Source: an uncultured Thermoguttaceae bacterium (lineage in GTDB: Bacteria > Planctomycetota > Planctomycetia > Pirellulales > Thermoguttaceae). From it: a DNA stretch of 64,000 bases. Position numbers and translations under genes: made by a program. The stretch covers positions 1-64,000 of the forward strand of contig CALIRO010000094.1 in NCBI GenBank assembly GCA_938042245.1, in the 5' to 3' direction. Positions 45,887 through 55,475 of the stretch are shown in pieces; position 1 is the first letter of the stretch; the number at the start of each line of letters is the position of its first letter. The notes beneath the pieces are model-generated. The model saw only the letters and a list, made by a program, of their open reading frames with translations, searched no databases and was not told the DNA's origin.

Positions 45887-46813
45887 TTAAGCGACCATCC
45901 CTTGGGTTACCCGGAGGAAGATTTCTTCGATGTTAGCCTCTTGTTGGGCGAACTCATGGATACGCAGTCCGGCGTGGATCAACTGCTGGAGCAATTGGGC
46001 GGCAACGGCTTCGTCGCCGGCCAGTTCCAGCCAAATAGTGTGATCTTCTGCCCGAAGGTGAACAATTTGCGGCCATTGCCGGAGGATGGCGATGGCCCTT
46101 TCGGGCGGGTCGAGCATCTGGATTTGGAGAATCCGATGGGGGGTGATCCGGCGGGCAATCTCTTGGACCGGACCGGCCATGAGCAATCGGCCTCGTTCGA
46201 TGATGCCTAGGCAGGTGCAGCAGTCGGCCAGTTCGGCCAGCACATGGCTGGAAAGCAAAATAGTTTTTCCCTGGCGGCGGAGTTGGCGAAAGAGGTTTTT
46301 CAGTTCGATGCGTGCCCGGGGATCCAGGCCGCTGGTAGGTTCGTCCAGAATCAGCACCGGGGGATTATGGACGAGGGCTTTGGCTAGGCTAAGCCGCTGC
46401 TTCATCCCCCGAGAAAGGCTATTGACATAGTCCCGCTGCTTCTCCAACAGGTTAAGTAACTGTAAGACCTCTTGGATGGCCTGCCGTCGACGGGCCATCG
46501 GTATCTGATATGCCGAGGCAAAAAACTCCATGAAATCCCACACCCGCATCCCTTCATAGACGCCGAAATTGTCGGGCATATAACCGATGGTTCGGCGCAC
46601 CTCCAGCGGCTGCCGACTCACACTATAGCCGTTGATAAAACCATCCCCAGCCGTCGCTTTCAACAAGGTGGCTAAAAATCGGATGGTGGTACTTTTGCCG
46701 GCCCCGTTCGGCCCAATAAATCCAAAGACTTCCCCGGCCGAAATCTGCAGATTCAGCTCTTGGACTGCCACATGACGACCGTACCGCTTGGTGAAATCTT
46801 TCAGTTCGATCAT
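45887..46813 (-). CDS. ABC transporter ATP-binding protein (orphan)
   Basis: A 308-aa ABC ATPase of the CcmA/NatA (COG1131) type. Walker A GPNGAGKST at 34-42, signature NSLSRGMKQRLSLAKAL, Walker B VLILDEPTSGLDPR, H-loop LLSSHVLAEL. The last 85 residues form the small C-terminal domain common in this branch. I start at ATG 46813 (MIELKDFTKRYG); TTG 46906 is in frame but adds no family sequence. No permease gene follows, so the partner is encoded elsewhere or the protein works with a distant membrane subunit. No clear ribosome binding site precedes the start. Confidence 0.92.
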   Translation of the reverse strand: MIELKDFTKRYGRHVAVQELNLQISAGEVFGFIGPNGAGKSTTIRFLATLLKATAGDGFINGYSVSRQPLEVRRTIGYMPDNFGVYEGMRVWDFMEFFASAYQIPMARRRQAIQEVLQLLNLLEKQRDYVNSLSRGMKQRLSLAKALVHNPPVLILDEPTSGLDPRARIELKNLFRQLRRQGKTILLSSHVLAELADCCTCLGIIERGRLLMAGPVQEIARRITPHRILQIQMLDPPERAIAILRQWPQIVHLRAEDHTIWLELAGDEAVAAQLLQQLIHAGLRIHEFAQQEANIEEIFLRVTQGMVA

Positions 46814-47093
46814 GGTCGGCGGGAGGGACACAGAGTCAAAAAGCTGCTGGGGGTACGCAATCTTTGGGTTGGCATTAGTTCCATTATGACATTTTCGCTT
46901 GGGCAAAGAAATCCATATGCAAACTTTTTTATTTTGTGTAATTTCCCTATATTCTGATTTAACTTCCCATGATAAATTGGTTTTGCTTATCCATTTTGTT
47001 TATTTTATGCATTTTCACTCCCAACAATCCCTTGTCCGAAGGAAAGATTTTGGATATGATTCCTCCCCCTTCTCCGGGTTGATGTGGGCATAG

Positions 47094-48902
47094 ATGGAAA
47101 ACTGGGATATGAGGCGGCCTTTCGCGGAGTATTTTCTTCTGGGGGTTTTAGGCCTGGCTGGGGGATGCGCGACTTTGTCTTGGCCGGGCCCAAGAACTGG
47201 CCCTACCCCCGGGAAGGAAGAAACTCTTTCCGTTGATGCAGAGGCATCGGAAAGAGAGTCAAACCCCACCAAACCCGCCTCCTCCCCGCCGCATGCTCGC
47301 TTGCCCGGGCAGGGCAAAGCCAACCGAAACGTTGGAATTGGAAAAGACCCCCAAAATCCTCCTGAAATAGGCCAGCCCCGGGCTTCCGACTCAGAACAGT
47401 CTCTGGAAGGAAACCGGCCGGGGTTGGCTAGCGACGCCTCCTCTGGACCCAGTGCGGAGGAACTGCATTGTCTGATGCAAGAGTTGCACCAGTTGGCCGT
47501 CTTGGACCCCGAAGCCCAGAAACTTTTAATGGAGGATTTAGCCAAGACCCCTCCTGTGTTATGGAAACCGCTGATCCAGCGATTTCGAGCAGCTCTGGAA
47601 TATTACCGCCGGTTCCAACAATCCACCTCCTCGGATCGACTGGGGGGACAGGCGGCGGCTTCTGGTTCCCAGCCCCACATCCAACAGAACACTTCCTCCC
47701 ACCCCAGCTCTGCCAAAGATCTTTCGGTGGCGGCCTCTCCGAATGCAGAGAAAGCAGAATCTTTAGCGGTGGCCAACAGGGGCGACAGATTGGCTGATCA
47801 GGGGGGCGATTCTCCCCAGAAACAGGCATTAGCCAATCCCGCCGGCTCAGCCAACCTCCAAGCTCTTGCAGGGGAGCAATCGGACAAAGAAGAATCTTCC
47901 AGAGCGTGCTCGGCTGCGGGTTGCAATGCGCCTGGAGGAGGATCGAGGGCTATGGTCCTAGGGGGAGAGGGGCGGAAGGCCCAGGGAGCCACGGAAGAAG
48001 TCCATCGTTTGCCGCCGCCCAGCTTGCCAGGAACCGGCTCCGGGGGAGCGAGGGGATATGTGAGCGTGGTTTCGGCTGGTGAAGCTTGGGAGAGTTCGGA
48101 GCAGAGGCCAGAGCAGTCCCCTATTTCTAGTAGTGGTTTTTCGGGAGCCAAGAGTTCTGTCCCAGCGGAGCCGGGAGCTGGGACTGAACGTAGCTCTTGG
48201 CAGCAGCAGCTGAGCTTGTTGGTGCGGCAGATCCAGGTAGGGCTTCCCCCCACGCCGCAGACGGACGAAGAGATAGCTCGCCATGTATATTATCGGCTAT
48301 TATGTTTAGCGGCGGGGCGGCGGGAAGAGGCTTTGGAGCCGATCCCCGGCGTGCCTCCGGCCATGCAGGATTTTTGGAGCACCCAGTTGTATGCCATCCA
48401 TCTTTTGGTGGATGGACAGCAGATTGCCGATCGGCGCGAGCGAGCGGCCGAGGCCAAACGCCTGTTCCAAGAGGCTGCCAGCAAATTGGCGGTGGCCGCT
48501 CCGCTGGTGGTCAAAGGATTGGCTTTTGCCACGGAAGTGCAAAGTTTCGGTTGTTACCAGGGGTTTGACAAATACGAATTTCAACCCGGCCAGGAACTCC
48601 TTCTTTATGCGGAGGTGGAAAACTTCCAAAGCCAGCCTACCCCCAAAGGCTACCATACCAAATTGCGAAGCCGCTTCCAGATTCTTACCGCGGAAGGTCA
48701 TCCAGTAGATGAACAAGAATTCCCACTTACAGAAGAATACTGCCGACACCTACGCCGGGATTTCTTTATTGCCTATCCGGTGCGCCTGCCCCAGGATTTG
48801 CCGCCAGGCCGATACAGCCTCAAACTCTCCTTAGAAGACCTCCATCGAAAAGAAATCTGCCAAGGTTCGATTGACTTTACGATCCGAACGACAAAATCCT
48901 AA
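47094..48902 (+). CDS. Large Pro/Ser-rich lipoprotein, unknown function
   Basis: 602 aa. Lipoprotein signal (MRRPFAEYFLLGVLGLAGGC); the Met at 47109 is an equally good start. Residues about 30-125 are low complexity. Residues 120-165 form a helical segment (ELHCLMQELHQLAVLDPEAQKLLMEDLAKTPPVLWKPL). Then about 190 residues of Gly/Ser/Pro/Glu-rich linker lead to a C-terminal globular domain (about 360-598) with QFGCYQGFDKYEFQPGQELLLYAEVENF and RLPQDLPPGRYSLKLSLEDL, which looks like an immunoglobulin-type beta sandwich. I do not know the family. Architecture parallels the lipoprotein at 6630. It stands alone. Confidence 0.65.
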   Translation: MENWDMRRPFAEYFLLGVLGLAGGCATLSWPGPRTGPTPGKEETLSVDAEASERESNPTKPASSPPHARLPGQGKANRNVGIGKDPQNPPEIGQPRASDSEQSLEGNRPGLASDASSGPSAEELHCLMQELHQLAVLDPEAQKLLMEDLAKTPPVLWKPLIQRFRAALEYYRRFQQSTSSDRLGGQAAASGSQPHIQQNTSSHPSSAKDLSVAASPNAEKAESLAVANRGDRLADQGGDSPQKQALANPAGSANLQALAGEQSDKEESSRACSAAGCNAPGGGSRAMVLGGEGRKAQGATEEVHRLPPPSLPGTGSGGARGYVSVVSAGEAWESSEQRPEQSPISSSGFSGAKSSVPAEPGAGTERSSWQQQLSLLVRQIQVGLPPTPQTDEEIARHVYYRLLCLAAGRREEALEPIPGVPPAMQDFWSTQLYAIHLLVDGQQIADRRERAAEAKRLFQEAASKLAVAAPLVVKGLAFATEVQSFGCYQGFDKYEFQPGQELLLYAEVENFQSQPTPKGYHTKLRSRFQILTAEGHPVDEQEFPLTEEYCRHLRRDFFIAYPVRLPQDLPPGRYSLKLSLEDLHRKEICQGSIDFTIRTTKS

Positions 48903-48909
48903 AAGAGTC

Positions 48910-49097
48910 GTAACACTTCCGCTGAATGAAATGATCTCCTCTTTTTGGGGAGAATGCCCTAAAGTGCCTCTGCAGCGAAAGCGGCAGTCCAGCAACTTGT
49001 TCCCGTATCCACGGGAAACCAGGATAGCAAAACAATCCAAAGCTGGCCTACGGCTTGCGCAGGAATGACCGGAGATGCCATTCGGCGGAAATGGTAC
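48910..49097. repeat. Family B inverted-end element, copy i (longer variant)
   Basis: The left end gtaacacttccgctgaatg is inverted against the right end cattcggcggaaatggtac. At about 188 bp it is some 28 bp longer than the other copies. Interior gcctctgcagcgaaagcggc and ggcttgcgcaggaatgaccg correspond to the usual palindromic blocks. It fills the whole gap between two convergent genes. Confidence 0.75.
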
Positions 49098-49104
49098 CAA
49101 AGGA

Positions 49105-50718
49105 CTAATTGATACCGAAGAAGTCTAGGCGTTCTTCTTTGGCGGCCTGGCGGAGTTTGTGGATAGCGCGGGTCTCCAACTGGCGGACCCGCTCTTTGGT
49201 AACTCCGAGCAATTGGCCCACTTCGCGGAGAGTGCGCGGCTGCTGATCCGGCCCCAAGCCGAACCGAGCCCGAATTACCTGCTGCTCCCGCTCATCCAGC
49301 CGGTCGAAAATCTTGGCAATCTGCGATTGCCGCAGATCTCGCAGCGACTGCTGTTCGTAGGGATTGGAACGCTGATCCGGTGTGGTCAGAAACACTTCGT
49401 CGGCCGAGGTCCGGAACCGCTCCTGATGCCGAAGCTCACTGGGAATGCTGCGAGCAAAGTTTTTCACGATCGCCCAGGTGGCATACGTGCTAAACTTATA
49501 GCCACGCGTATAATCGAACTTCTCCACCGCCCGAATCAGCGACATATTGCCGTCGCTGACCAGATCGAAGAAATCGCCTGCGCCGCGCAACCGGCGTTTG
49601 GCAATGGAAACCACCAGGCGCAAATTGGCCCGGATAATCTCGTTTTTGACCGCTACGGACTGTTCGTAATACTTCTCGATCTGCTCCATCAAGGTGGGAT
49701 CCGGATGGCGGGGGTCGAGTTGTTCCCGCAGTTTAGCCGCCTTATATTTCAGATAGTTCATCTTCCGAAATAGATGCCGTTCCTGCTGCCGGGTCAGCAG
49801 CGGCGTCTCATACAGACTGGCCAAATACGGCGGGATCTCTGGCGGGCAGCGAAGTTTCCGAGCCGGTGCTTCTCCCGGAGGCGTAGGACCAAGAATCTCC
49901 TGTTCCTGAGCTTCCGAACGAATCCGTTCAAACTCCTCGCTGCCCACATACTCCAACGGAAGCTCCATGATCCGCTCTAAACGGACCTGACTGATCGCCC
50001 GATAAATGGTGGTCCGAGAGCAGCCATAGGCCTTGGCCAACGATTCGACCGACTCGCCCCGACAATACCGCTCAAAAATCTCCCGCTTGACCGATTTGCC
50101 TACCGGTTCTGCAGCCCCATAAAAGGCCCGAAACTCGGGATACCGGTCGGCCGATCGTTTGATCAAAAGACGAATCGTCTCCGGACTTCGGGCAGTAGAA
50201 GCGGCCAATTGACGAACGATTTCGCTTAAGGAGGTCCCTTGGTGGGCCATCTGGCGGGCCTGGGCAAGAATGGATTCTTTTTCTTCGGCAGTAAGTTGGC
50301 TAAACTGCGAAGCCCGCTGGACCCGCTGCCAATTCTGCTGGATGAATCGCTCCACCATCCTGCGGCGGAACGCCAACCGGGGCCGACCCTCCACCACCAC
50401 CCGGCTACCCACTAAACCATACCGCCGCCACCGACACAAGGTTTTGGTGGAGACGTTCAGTTGTCGGCTCAGTTCTTCCACCGTGATCCACTCATCTGCC
50501 TCGGCCTCCGGCAGCGTCTGGCCTGAGGCAGGATTCGGTGCTGAAGGGCTAGCCATAGCTAAAGACTCTCCAGACTCTCCCCCCGGCACCGAACCAGACC
50601 TCGGGCCCGATTCCAAACCACGCTCTTGCGAAGCGCAAAGTCCTAGCCCCCAGACCGGCACCTGCAGGTCTGCCACGGAACTCGGAGTTTTTCCCATCCA
50701 AACTGTGTGCATCCTCAT
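49105..50718 (-). CDS. Sigma-70 family factor with multiple N-terminal HTH segments
   Basis: A 537-aa RNA polymerase sigma factor. Residues 1-70 are low complexity. 76-130 resemble a MerR-type HTH with a wing (WITVEELSRQLNVSTKTLCRWRRYGLV). A second helical segment lies at about 145-200 (EIVRQLAASTARSPETIRLL) and a third HTH at 214-250 (ESVESLAKAYGCSRTTIYRAI). A sigma1.2-like part is at 298-325 (LTRQQERHLFRKMNYLK), region 2 at 357-428 (NEIIRANLRLVVSIAKR, FDLVSDGNMSLIRAVEKF, YKFSTYATWAI) and region 4 at 471-525 (EREQQVIRARFGLG, LREVGQLLGVTKERVRQLE). Only about 45 residues separate regions 2 and 4, so domain sigma3 is missing. ATG 50718. Stand-alone gene. Confidence 0.88.
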   Translation of the reverse strand: MRMHTVWMGKTPSSVADLQVPVWGLGLCASQERGLESGPRSGSVPGGESGESLAMASPSAPNPASGQTLPEAEADEWITVEELSRQLNVSTKTLCRWRRYGLVGSRVVVEGRPRLAFRRRMVERFIQQNWQRVQRASQFSQLTAEEKESILAQARQMAHQGTSLSEIVRQLAASTARSPETIRLLIKRSADRYPEFRAFYGAAEPVGKSVKREIFERYCRGESVESLAKAYGCSRTTIYRAISQVRLERIMELPLEYVGSEEFERIRSEAQEQEILGPTPPGEAPARKLRCPPEIPPYLASLYETPLLTRQQERHLFRKMNYLKYKAAKLREQLDPRHPDPTLMEQIEKYYEQSVAVKNEIIRANLRLVVSIAKRRLRGAGDFFDLVSDGNMSLIRAVEKFDYTRGYKFSTYATWAIVKNFARSIPSELRHQERFRTSADEVFLTTPDQRSNPYEQQSLRDLRQSQIAKIFDRLDEREQQVIRARFGLGPDQQPRTLREVGQLLGVTKERVRQLETRAIHKLRQAAKEERLDFFGIN

Positions 50719-50933
50719 ACCTTCTGCCCCTTAAAAAGACAAAGATAAACCAAGCTTCTTTTCTATTCCACTTATTAATACGTTTCTATTCCCCCTCATA
50801 ATACGTTTGTTTGGTTGGGTGGGTTTTCTCCCCGCCTTCCTGTTTTGGAATATCCTGTTTTTTCTATCCACTCCCCTTTGAAAATAAACACTTACCATCC
50901 TGAATCGTTCCCGAAGATGGTAGAAGCAATTTG

Positions 50934-51096
50934 GTAACGTTTCAGCCGAGTGAAGCAGGTTCCCGTTTTTAGGGAGAATGCTCCCAACTGTTCCTGCCGC
51001 GGAAACGGCAGTCCAGAGCGCAAAATCCATCGGCAAAAAACTGGTTTCCTTGCTTTCGCAGCAGGGAGAGGATGCATCATTCGGCTGAAAGGTTAC
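50934..51096. repeat. Family B inverted-end element, copy j (reference copy)
   Basis: The left end gtaacgtttcagccga matches the complement of the right end tcggctgaaaggttac at 15 of 16 positions. The interior has cctgccgcggaaacggcag and ttgctttcgcagcaggg. gcaat lies 3 bp before the left end and directly after the right end. 163 bp. Confidence 0.85.
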
Positions 51097-52286
51097 GCAA
51101 TGGAATCCTTCTAGGATTTGCTCCTGATAGACCTCATTTCTTTAGCTTTCCTCCTCTGCCGACTTTCCCCCATTGAAGTGCTCAGTTCGTAACAATACCC
51201 TGATTAGTTAGCCAAAAATGATTGCTGGGCACTTCCTGAGGGAGCTTGTTCGGACGGAGGAAAGCCTAAATAATTGATCCTTTTGTATTCCCCGGGGTTC
51301 CGATTTTTTTTCCTTCGGTGAGGTTATTGCTCCCTCTGGGTGGAAAATTTGGTTCCACCATGTTGGGATTGGATCCCCGGGGGATCCGGAGCTTTCTGGA
51401 AAGCCCTCCCACCGGAGGGAGAATTCGTTTTACCCACATTGGAGGGATTCAATCCCCCTGAAAGCATGGATTCCTTTATCCCTTCTCAGGGGGCAAAGAG
51501 CAAACCGAAAACCGGATTTATTCCCTTCCCAAGGGGGAAAAACCCCCCTGCCAGAGACACCCCCTCCATAGGAAGTCTCAGCTCTTGAGGACTTCAAGCC
51601 GCTTTAGAAAGCCCCCAAGATGGCTGATTCTGCCCTTTAGGCTCCTCCAAAGCTTTCCTTCTGGAGAGCCCGCCTGCCAGGGGACAATGCGTCGATACTA
51701 GCTTCCGAAAAGAAGCAGATATAGTAGGTTGCGGGGATTTTGGCGTGAGGTGGTAAGGGTTCTACGCACGCAAAACCGAATCGGTTCGGTTTCCTCCGGA
51801 AAAATGTCTCCTCCAAAAATAATCAATATAACCCTAACTTCATAAAAAAGCAAGGCCCTGGGGTAAATTCTGAGAGGATTCTCTCAGGAGAACCTTCTAA
51901 CGTCCTAGGGGACGTCTTTTTAAAGCTCCTCCCACCTAAACCGGCCTCCCGGGAAGAAACTCCGAGTCATTCTTTGCTCTGCTATTTACGTCAACACCTC
52001 CTTATGGAAACACCCAAGTCGAATGGAACAACCTTTCGTGTCATCAGGAGCGAAAGCAGGGATCCAGATCTTTTTCAGGCCCCCTTCCACGGGAATGACA
52101 AGGGGCAGTGTTGGAGGCAATCCAGAGAACCTACACTTCAAATGGTTGAATCCGAGGGAGTCAACCCTCAGACAACCTCAAACCTAACCCCTGTGAAGAG
52201 GGGGCAGCTTTCCTAAAAATTCCGGGCAAAAAGTGGGAAAACAGGGGTTTAAGCTGATCTTTTTGGGAGCACTTTTGCCAATTAAC

Positions 52287-52475
52287 GGAAGCTCTGCAAA
52301 ATCCTGAACATCACATAAACTTTATGAACATTTAATACATTCCTTTGCCTATCGGTTCCCATTGCTGGGCACTATATATTGAGTCTAATATTAGCATTGC
52401 CACTATATGTTGTGGCTATTGAGGGAGGTTCCGAAATAGTGTAAAAACATCTCCTTTGAATTATTCAGAGGTTCC
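52287..52475 (+). mobile_element. Family A interspersed element, copy 3, with TAAC direct repeats
   Basis: A full 189-bp copy. The left end ggaagctctgcaaaatcc and the complement of the right end ggaacctctgaataattc agree at 14 of 18 positions, so it has terminal inverted repeats. TAAC lies immediately outside each end (52283-52286 and 52476-52479), consistent with a 4-bp target duplication. No transposase is encoded. Confidence 0.85.
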
Positions 52476-52679
52476 TAACGTATCTAACCCACCCAGATGG
52501 GGGGAATTTCTCGGAAGTCCTGCCCACATCGCATGGGATATCGGGATGATGTGGGGGGGCAAGACAGGGGGATTTTATTCCCCCTAACAGATGCAAAATC
52601 CCAGATATGATTCCTTAAATCCCCCTGAATTAGGTACCAGATAACCACCCAGAAGCGGAAAAATGCCCAGTATGACTAG

Positions 52680-54875
52680 TTAAGCGCCCCTCTTAGAGGA
52701 GGAACTGTCTGGAGTGCCTTCCGATGCTACTACAATAGGAGCTGGGGTTTCAGAGGGTGGGCTATCTCCACAGGCAGCCGAGTCCCGTAACGGGAGGGCT
52801 TGAGGCAAACCGGCCCCCTCTGGCTTGAGCTTTTCAGGAACCCGGTACACGGGAGGGCCCAGCAGCTCTTCGATCTGAGTTTCGTCGAGGGTTTCTTCTT
52901 TTTCCAAGGCGGCTGCCAGATGAGTGAGTTTTTCCCGATGTTGGATGAGCAACTGTTTAGCCCGTGTCTCTGCTTCCCGAAGAATCCGAGCAATTTCTTC
53001 ATCAATAATCCGAGCGGTATGTTCGCTGTATTCGCGAGGCTCGGCCATCTCTTTGCCCAAGAAAGGATGTTCTTCGCCGTGTCGGAAGGCCATGGGGCCG
53101 ATCCGCTCGCTCATGCCCCAATGGGTGACCATGCGTCGGGCCAGACTGGTGGCCCGTTTCAGATCGTCCTCCGCACCGGCGCTAAATTCATCGAACACGA
53201 GCTTCTCGGCTGCCCGACCGCCCAATAGAAACATCAGCCGGGTCTCCAATTCCCGTTGCCCGATGTTGACCCGATCTTCCTGCGGCAGGAGTTGGGTAGC
53301 TCCCAAGGCCCGGCCCCTGGGAATAATGGAGACTTTGTGCAATCGGTCCAGTCCCGGCACCAGCCACGCCAACAAGGCATGGCCGGCTTCATGATAGGCG
53401 GTCATCGACTTTTCTTTGCCGGTAAGCACCTCTTCCCGTTTGGGTCCCATGAGGATTTTGTCCCGGGCGTATTCAAAGTCGGACATATCGACTTTCTCTT
53501 TGCCCTGTCGGGTAGCCCAGAGGGCCGCTTCGTTGACCAGATTGCGGATGTCCGCCCCCGTCAGGCCCACCGTCCCGGCTGCCAGCCGGTCCAGATCCAC
53601 ATCCTCGGCCAGAGGTACCTCTCGGGTATGGACCTCGAAGATGGCCCGTCGGCCTTTGGCGTTCGGTCGATCGACGGTGATATGCCGATCGAATCGGCCA
53701 GGCCGAAGTAAAGCCGGGTCCAAAATATCCGGCCGGTTGGTGGCTGCCATGACAATGACGGAATCGTTCTGGCTAAAGCCGTCCATCTCGCTCAGGATCT
53801 GATTGAGCGTTTGTTCTCGTTCATCGTGTCCGCCGCCAAGCCCTGCCCCACGATGTCGGCCTACGGCATCGATTTCGTCAATAAAGAGGATGGACGGGGC
53901 GTTTTCTTTGGCCGTGGCAAACAGGTCCCGGACCCGGCTTGCACCGACGCCGACAAACATCTGGATGAATTCCGACCCGTTAATAAAGAAAAACGGTACA
54001 TTGGCCTCGCCGGCAACGGCCCGGCCCAGAAGGGTTTTGCCGGTCCCAGGAGGCCCCATCAGCAGCACCCCCTTGGGGACCTTGGCCCCCAGACGCTGAA
54101 ATTTCTCCGGATTTTTCAAAAATTCGACGATCTCTTCCAGCTCCGCTTTGACATTTTCCAGACCGGCTACATCTTGAAATGTGACCTTCTTGCCGGTGGC
54201 CTGATACCGCTTAGCCGGGCTTTTAATAAACCCAGATAAAATCCCCCCGCCAAAGACCTGATCCCTGGCCCGGCGAAACATCAGCCATAGGCCCACAAAC
54301 AGCCCCACCGTAACCGCCAGATACAACACACTAAGCCAGACCGTATTATCTGCCGGTTGGGTAGCCTTGTAATTGGGGCCCAGTTCGGTCAGCAGTTGTT
54401 GATCGAGTGTGGAGTCGGCCAAAGCGGGTGAGGGAATTTCACAAACGAATTTCAGGGAGTTCCGGCTTAGAGAACCCACCAGGCCTTTTGGGGAAGCATC
54501 TTCCTCGGGAGAAGCGTCTTTTGGGGGGGATTTAAATTCCCCGTAAATGGTAGAGCCCCGCAGATCCACTTTCGCAATGTTTTTGCGGGCTAGTTCCGCT
54601 CGGAATTGGCCGTAGGTAATTTCCCGCCGCCGCCCACTCTGTTCCGTTAGAAGCAAAATCACCCCCACCAAAATCAATACCACCAACAGCCAGCCGGTAG
54701 AGCTACGAAAGAAAGGCTTCGGACCTTCTTTTTCCTCCCCATTTTTGGGGGTAGCCCCTCCTTTTTCCCCCTCGGATGGGGAATTTCGGCCCTCCCCTCC
54801 GGCAGAAAAGGCTATCAGAAAAGGAAGCTTGGTAGGCCTGCTGGAAAACGAATTGGGCTGGTAAGGATGGTTCAT
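52680..54875 (-). CDS. ftsH: ATP-dependent zinc metalloprotease FtsH
   Basis: 731 aa from ATG 54875. A low-complexity Gly/Glu/Pro-rich N-terminus (1-55) precedes two transmembrane helices (about 60-78 and 176-196) that frame the periplasmic domain. The AAA module has Walker A GPPGTGKT, pore motif [13 protein letters not shown], Walker [12 protein letters not shown] and the [21 protein letters not shown]. The peptidase has the zinc motif HEAGH and the third ligand Asp in [14 protein letters not shown]. It degrades misfolded membrane and short-lived cytosolic proteins. The frame is open to 54962; the Met at 54875 has GGAAG upstream. The Pro/Ser-rich tail is long compared with E. coli FtsH (644 aa). 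Confidence 0.97.
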   Translation of the reverse strand: MNHPYQPNSFSSRPTKLPFLIAFSAGGEGRNSPSEGEKGGATPKNGEEKEGPKPFFRSSTGWLLVVLILVGVILLLTEQSGRRREITYGQFRAELARKNIAKVDLRGSTIYGEFKSPPKDASPEEDASPKGLVGSLSRNSLKFVCEIPSPALADSTLDQQLLTELGPNYKATQPADNTVWLSVLYLAVTVGLFVGLWLMFRRARDQVFGGGILSGFIKSPAKRYQATGKKVTFQDVAGLENVKAELEEIVEFLKNPEKFQRLGAKVPKGVLLMGPPGTGKTLLGRAVAGEANVPFFFINGSEFIQMFVGVGASRVRDLFATAKENAPSILFIDEIDAVGRHRGAGLGGGHDEREQTLNQILSEMDGFSQNDSVIVMAATNRPDILDPALLRPGRFDRHITVDRPNAKGRRAIFEVHTREVPLAEDVDLDRLAAGTVGLTGADIRNLVNEAALWATRQGKEKVDMSDFEYARDKILMGPKREEVLTGKEKSMTAYHEAGHALLAWLVPGLDRLHKVSIIPRGRALGATQLLPQEDRVNIGQRELETRLMFLLGGRAAEKLVFDEFSAGAEDDLKRATSLARRMVTHWGMSERIGPMAFRHGEEHPFLGKEMAEPREYSEHTARIIDEEIARILREAETRAKQLLIQHREKLTHLAAALEKEETLDETQIEELLGPPVYRVPEKLKPEGAGLPQALPLRDSAACGDSPPSETPAPIVVASEGTPDSSSSKRGA

Positions 54876-55475
54876 GCCACTCTTTCTTCCAAAACAAAAC
54901 GATTGGCGGAGGGAAATTAACCCCCCGGTAGCCTGAATAGGGTTCTGCCCCCACCCCTGCATAATTTTACGATATCAGAGGAAAAAAATGACTTACCCCC
55001 TTCCCATCAGGGAAACTTTCCGAGGATTCAGGGCTTTTAGGACCACGAGGAAAGGTCTGGCGTGGCTTTTACCCCAGACTCTAGCATCCCACCGGCGATG
55101 GAGATGGGACACCAGGACAAACACCTCCCGTGCGGCTAGAACGGAGACCGGCTCTGCTAATCCTGGCTGGCGGGTTCTCTGGGTTTCCGATCTGTTTTCT
55201 GGAATTGGTCCAGAGATTGCCAGCCTGCCACGTTAAGATAACTATGAATCCCGCTTAGGTCTCCCCTCCGATGCCCGGGTGATACCGGAGAGTTCCCCCT
55301 GCCATTTCCAACTAAACCAGCGCCGTTGGGATTCTTCCGGACACGTGGATGGACAGAGCGGAGAGGGTTCTGGGGTGCTGGGATTGTGGGGGCTCTACCG
55401 AGGGAAAGTCCAAAAGGTTCCATTGCCCCTTTTGTTCACGCAAGGGGTCCAGGCAAGGGGGTTTATGGGAGGCTG
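54876..55475. other. Gene-free stretch between ftsH and bamA
   Basis: Nothing recognised. A gagggaaagtcc string near 55400 recalls the RNase P RNA core but lacks the surrounding conserved blocks. Confidence 0.4.

Larger units (their letters stand above)
50719..52679. other. 2-kb gene-free region with family A and B elements
   Basis: The largest gap in the window. It holds family B copy j (50934-51096) and family A copy 3 (52287-52475). A 17-bp perfect palindrome (ggatccccgggggatcc) lies at 51371-51387. A fragment around 52025-52115 (agcgaaagcagggatccag and gggaatgac) looks like a decayed family B core. I see no protein or known RNA gene; several short open frames have no recognisable content. 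Confidence 0.5.

Noticed and set aside
55396-55415. gagggaaagtcc string resembling the RNase P RNA core
   Set aside because: The conserved neighbours (gaggaaagtccgggc and a distal acagaa block) are absent, and no cruciform layout was found.
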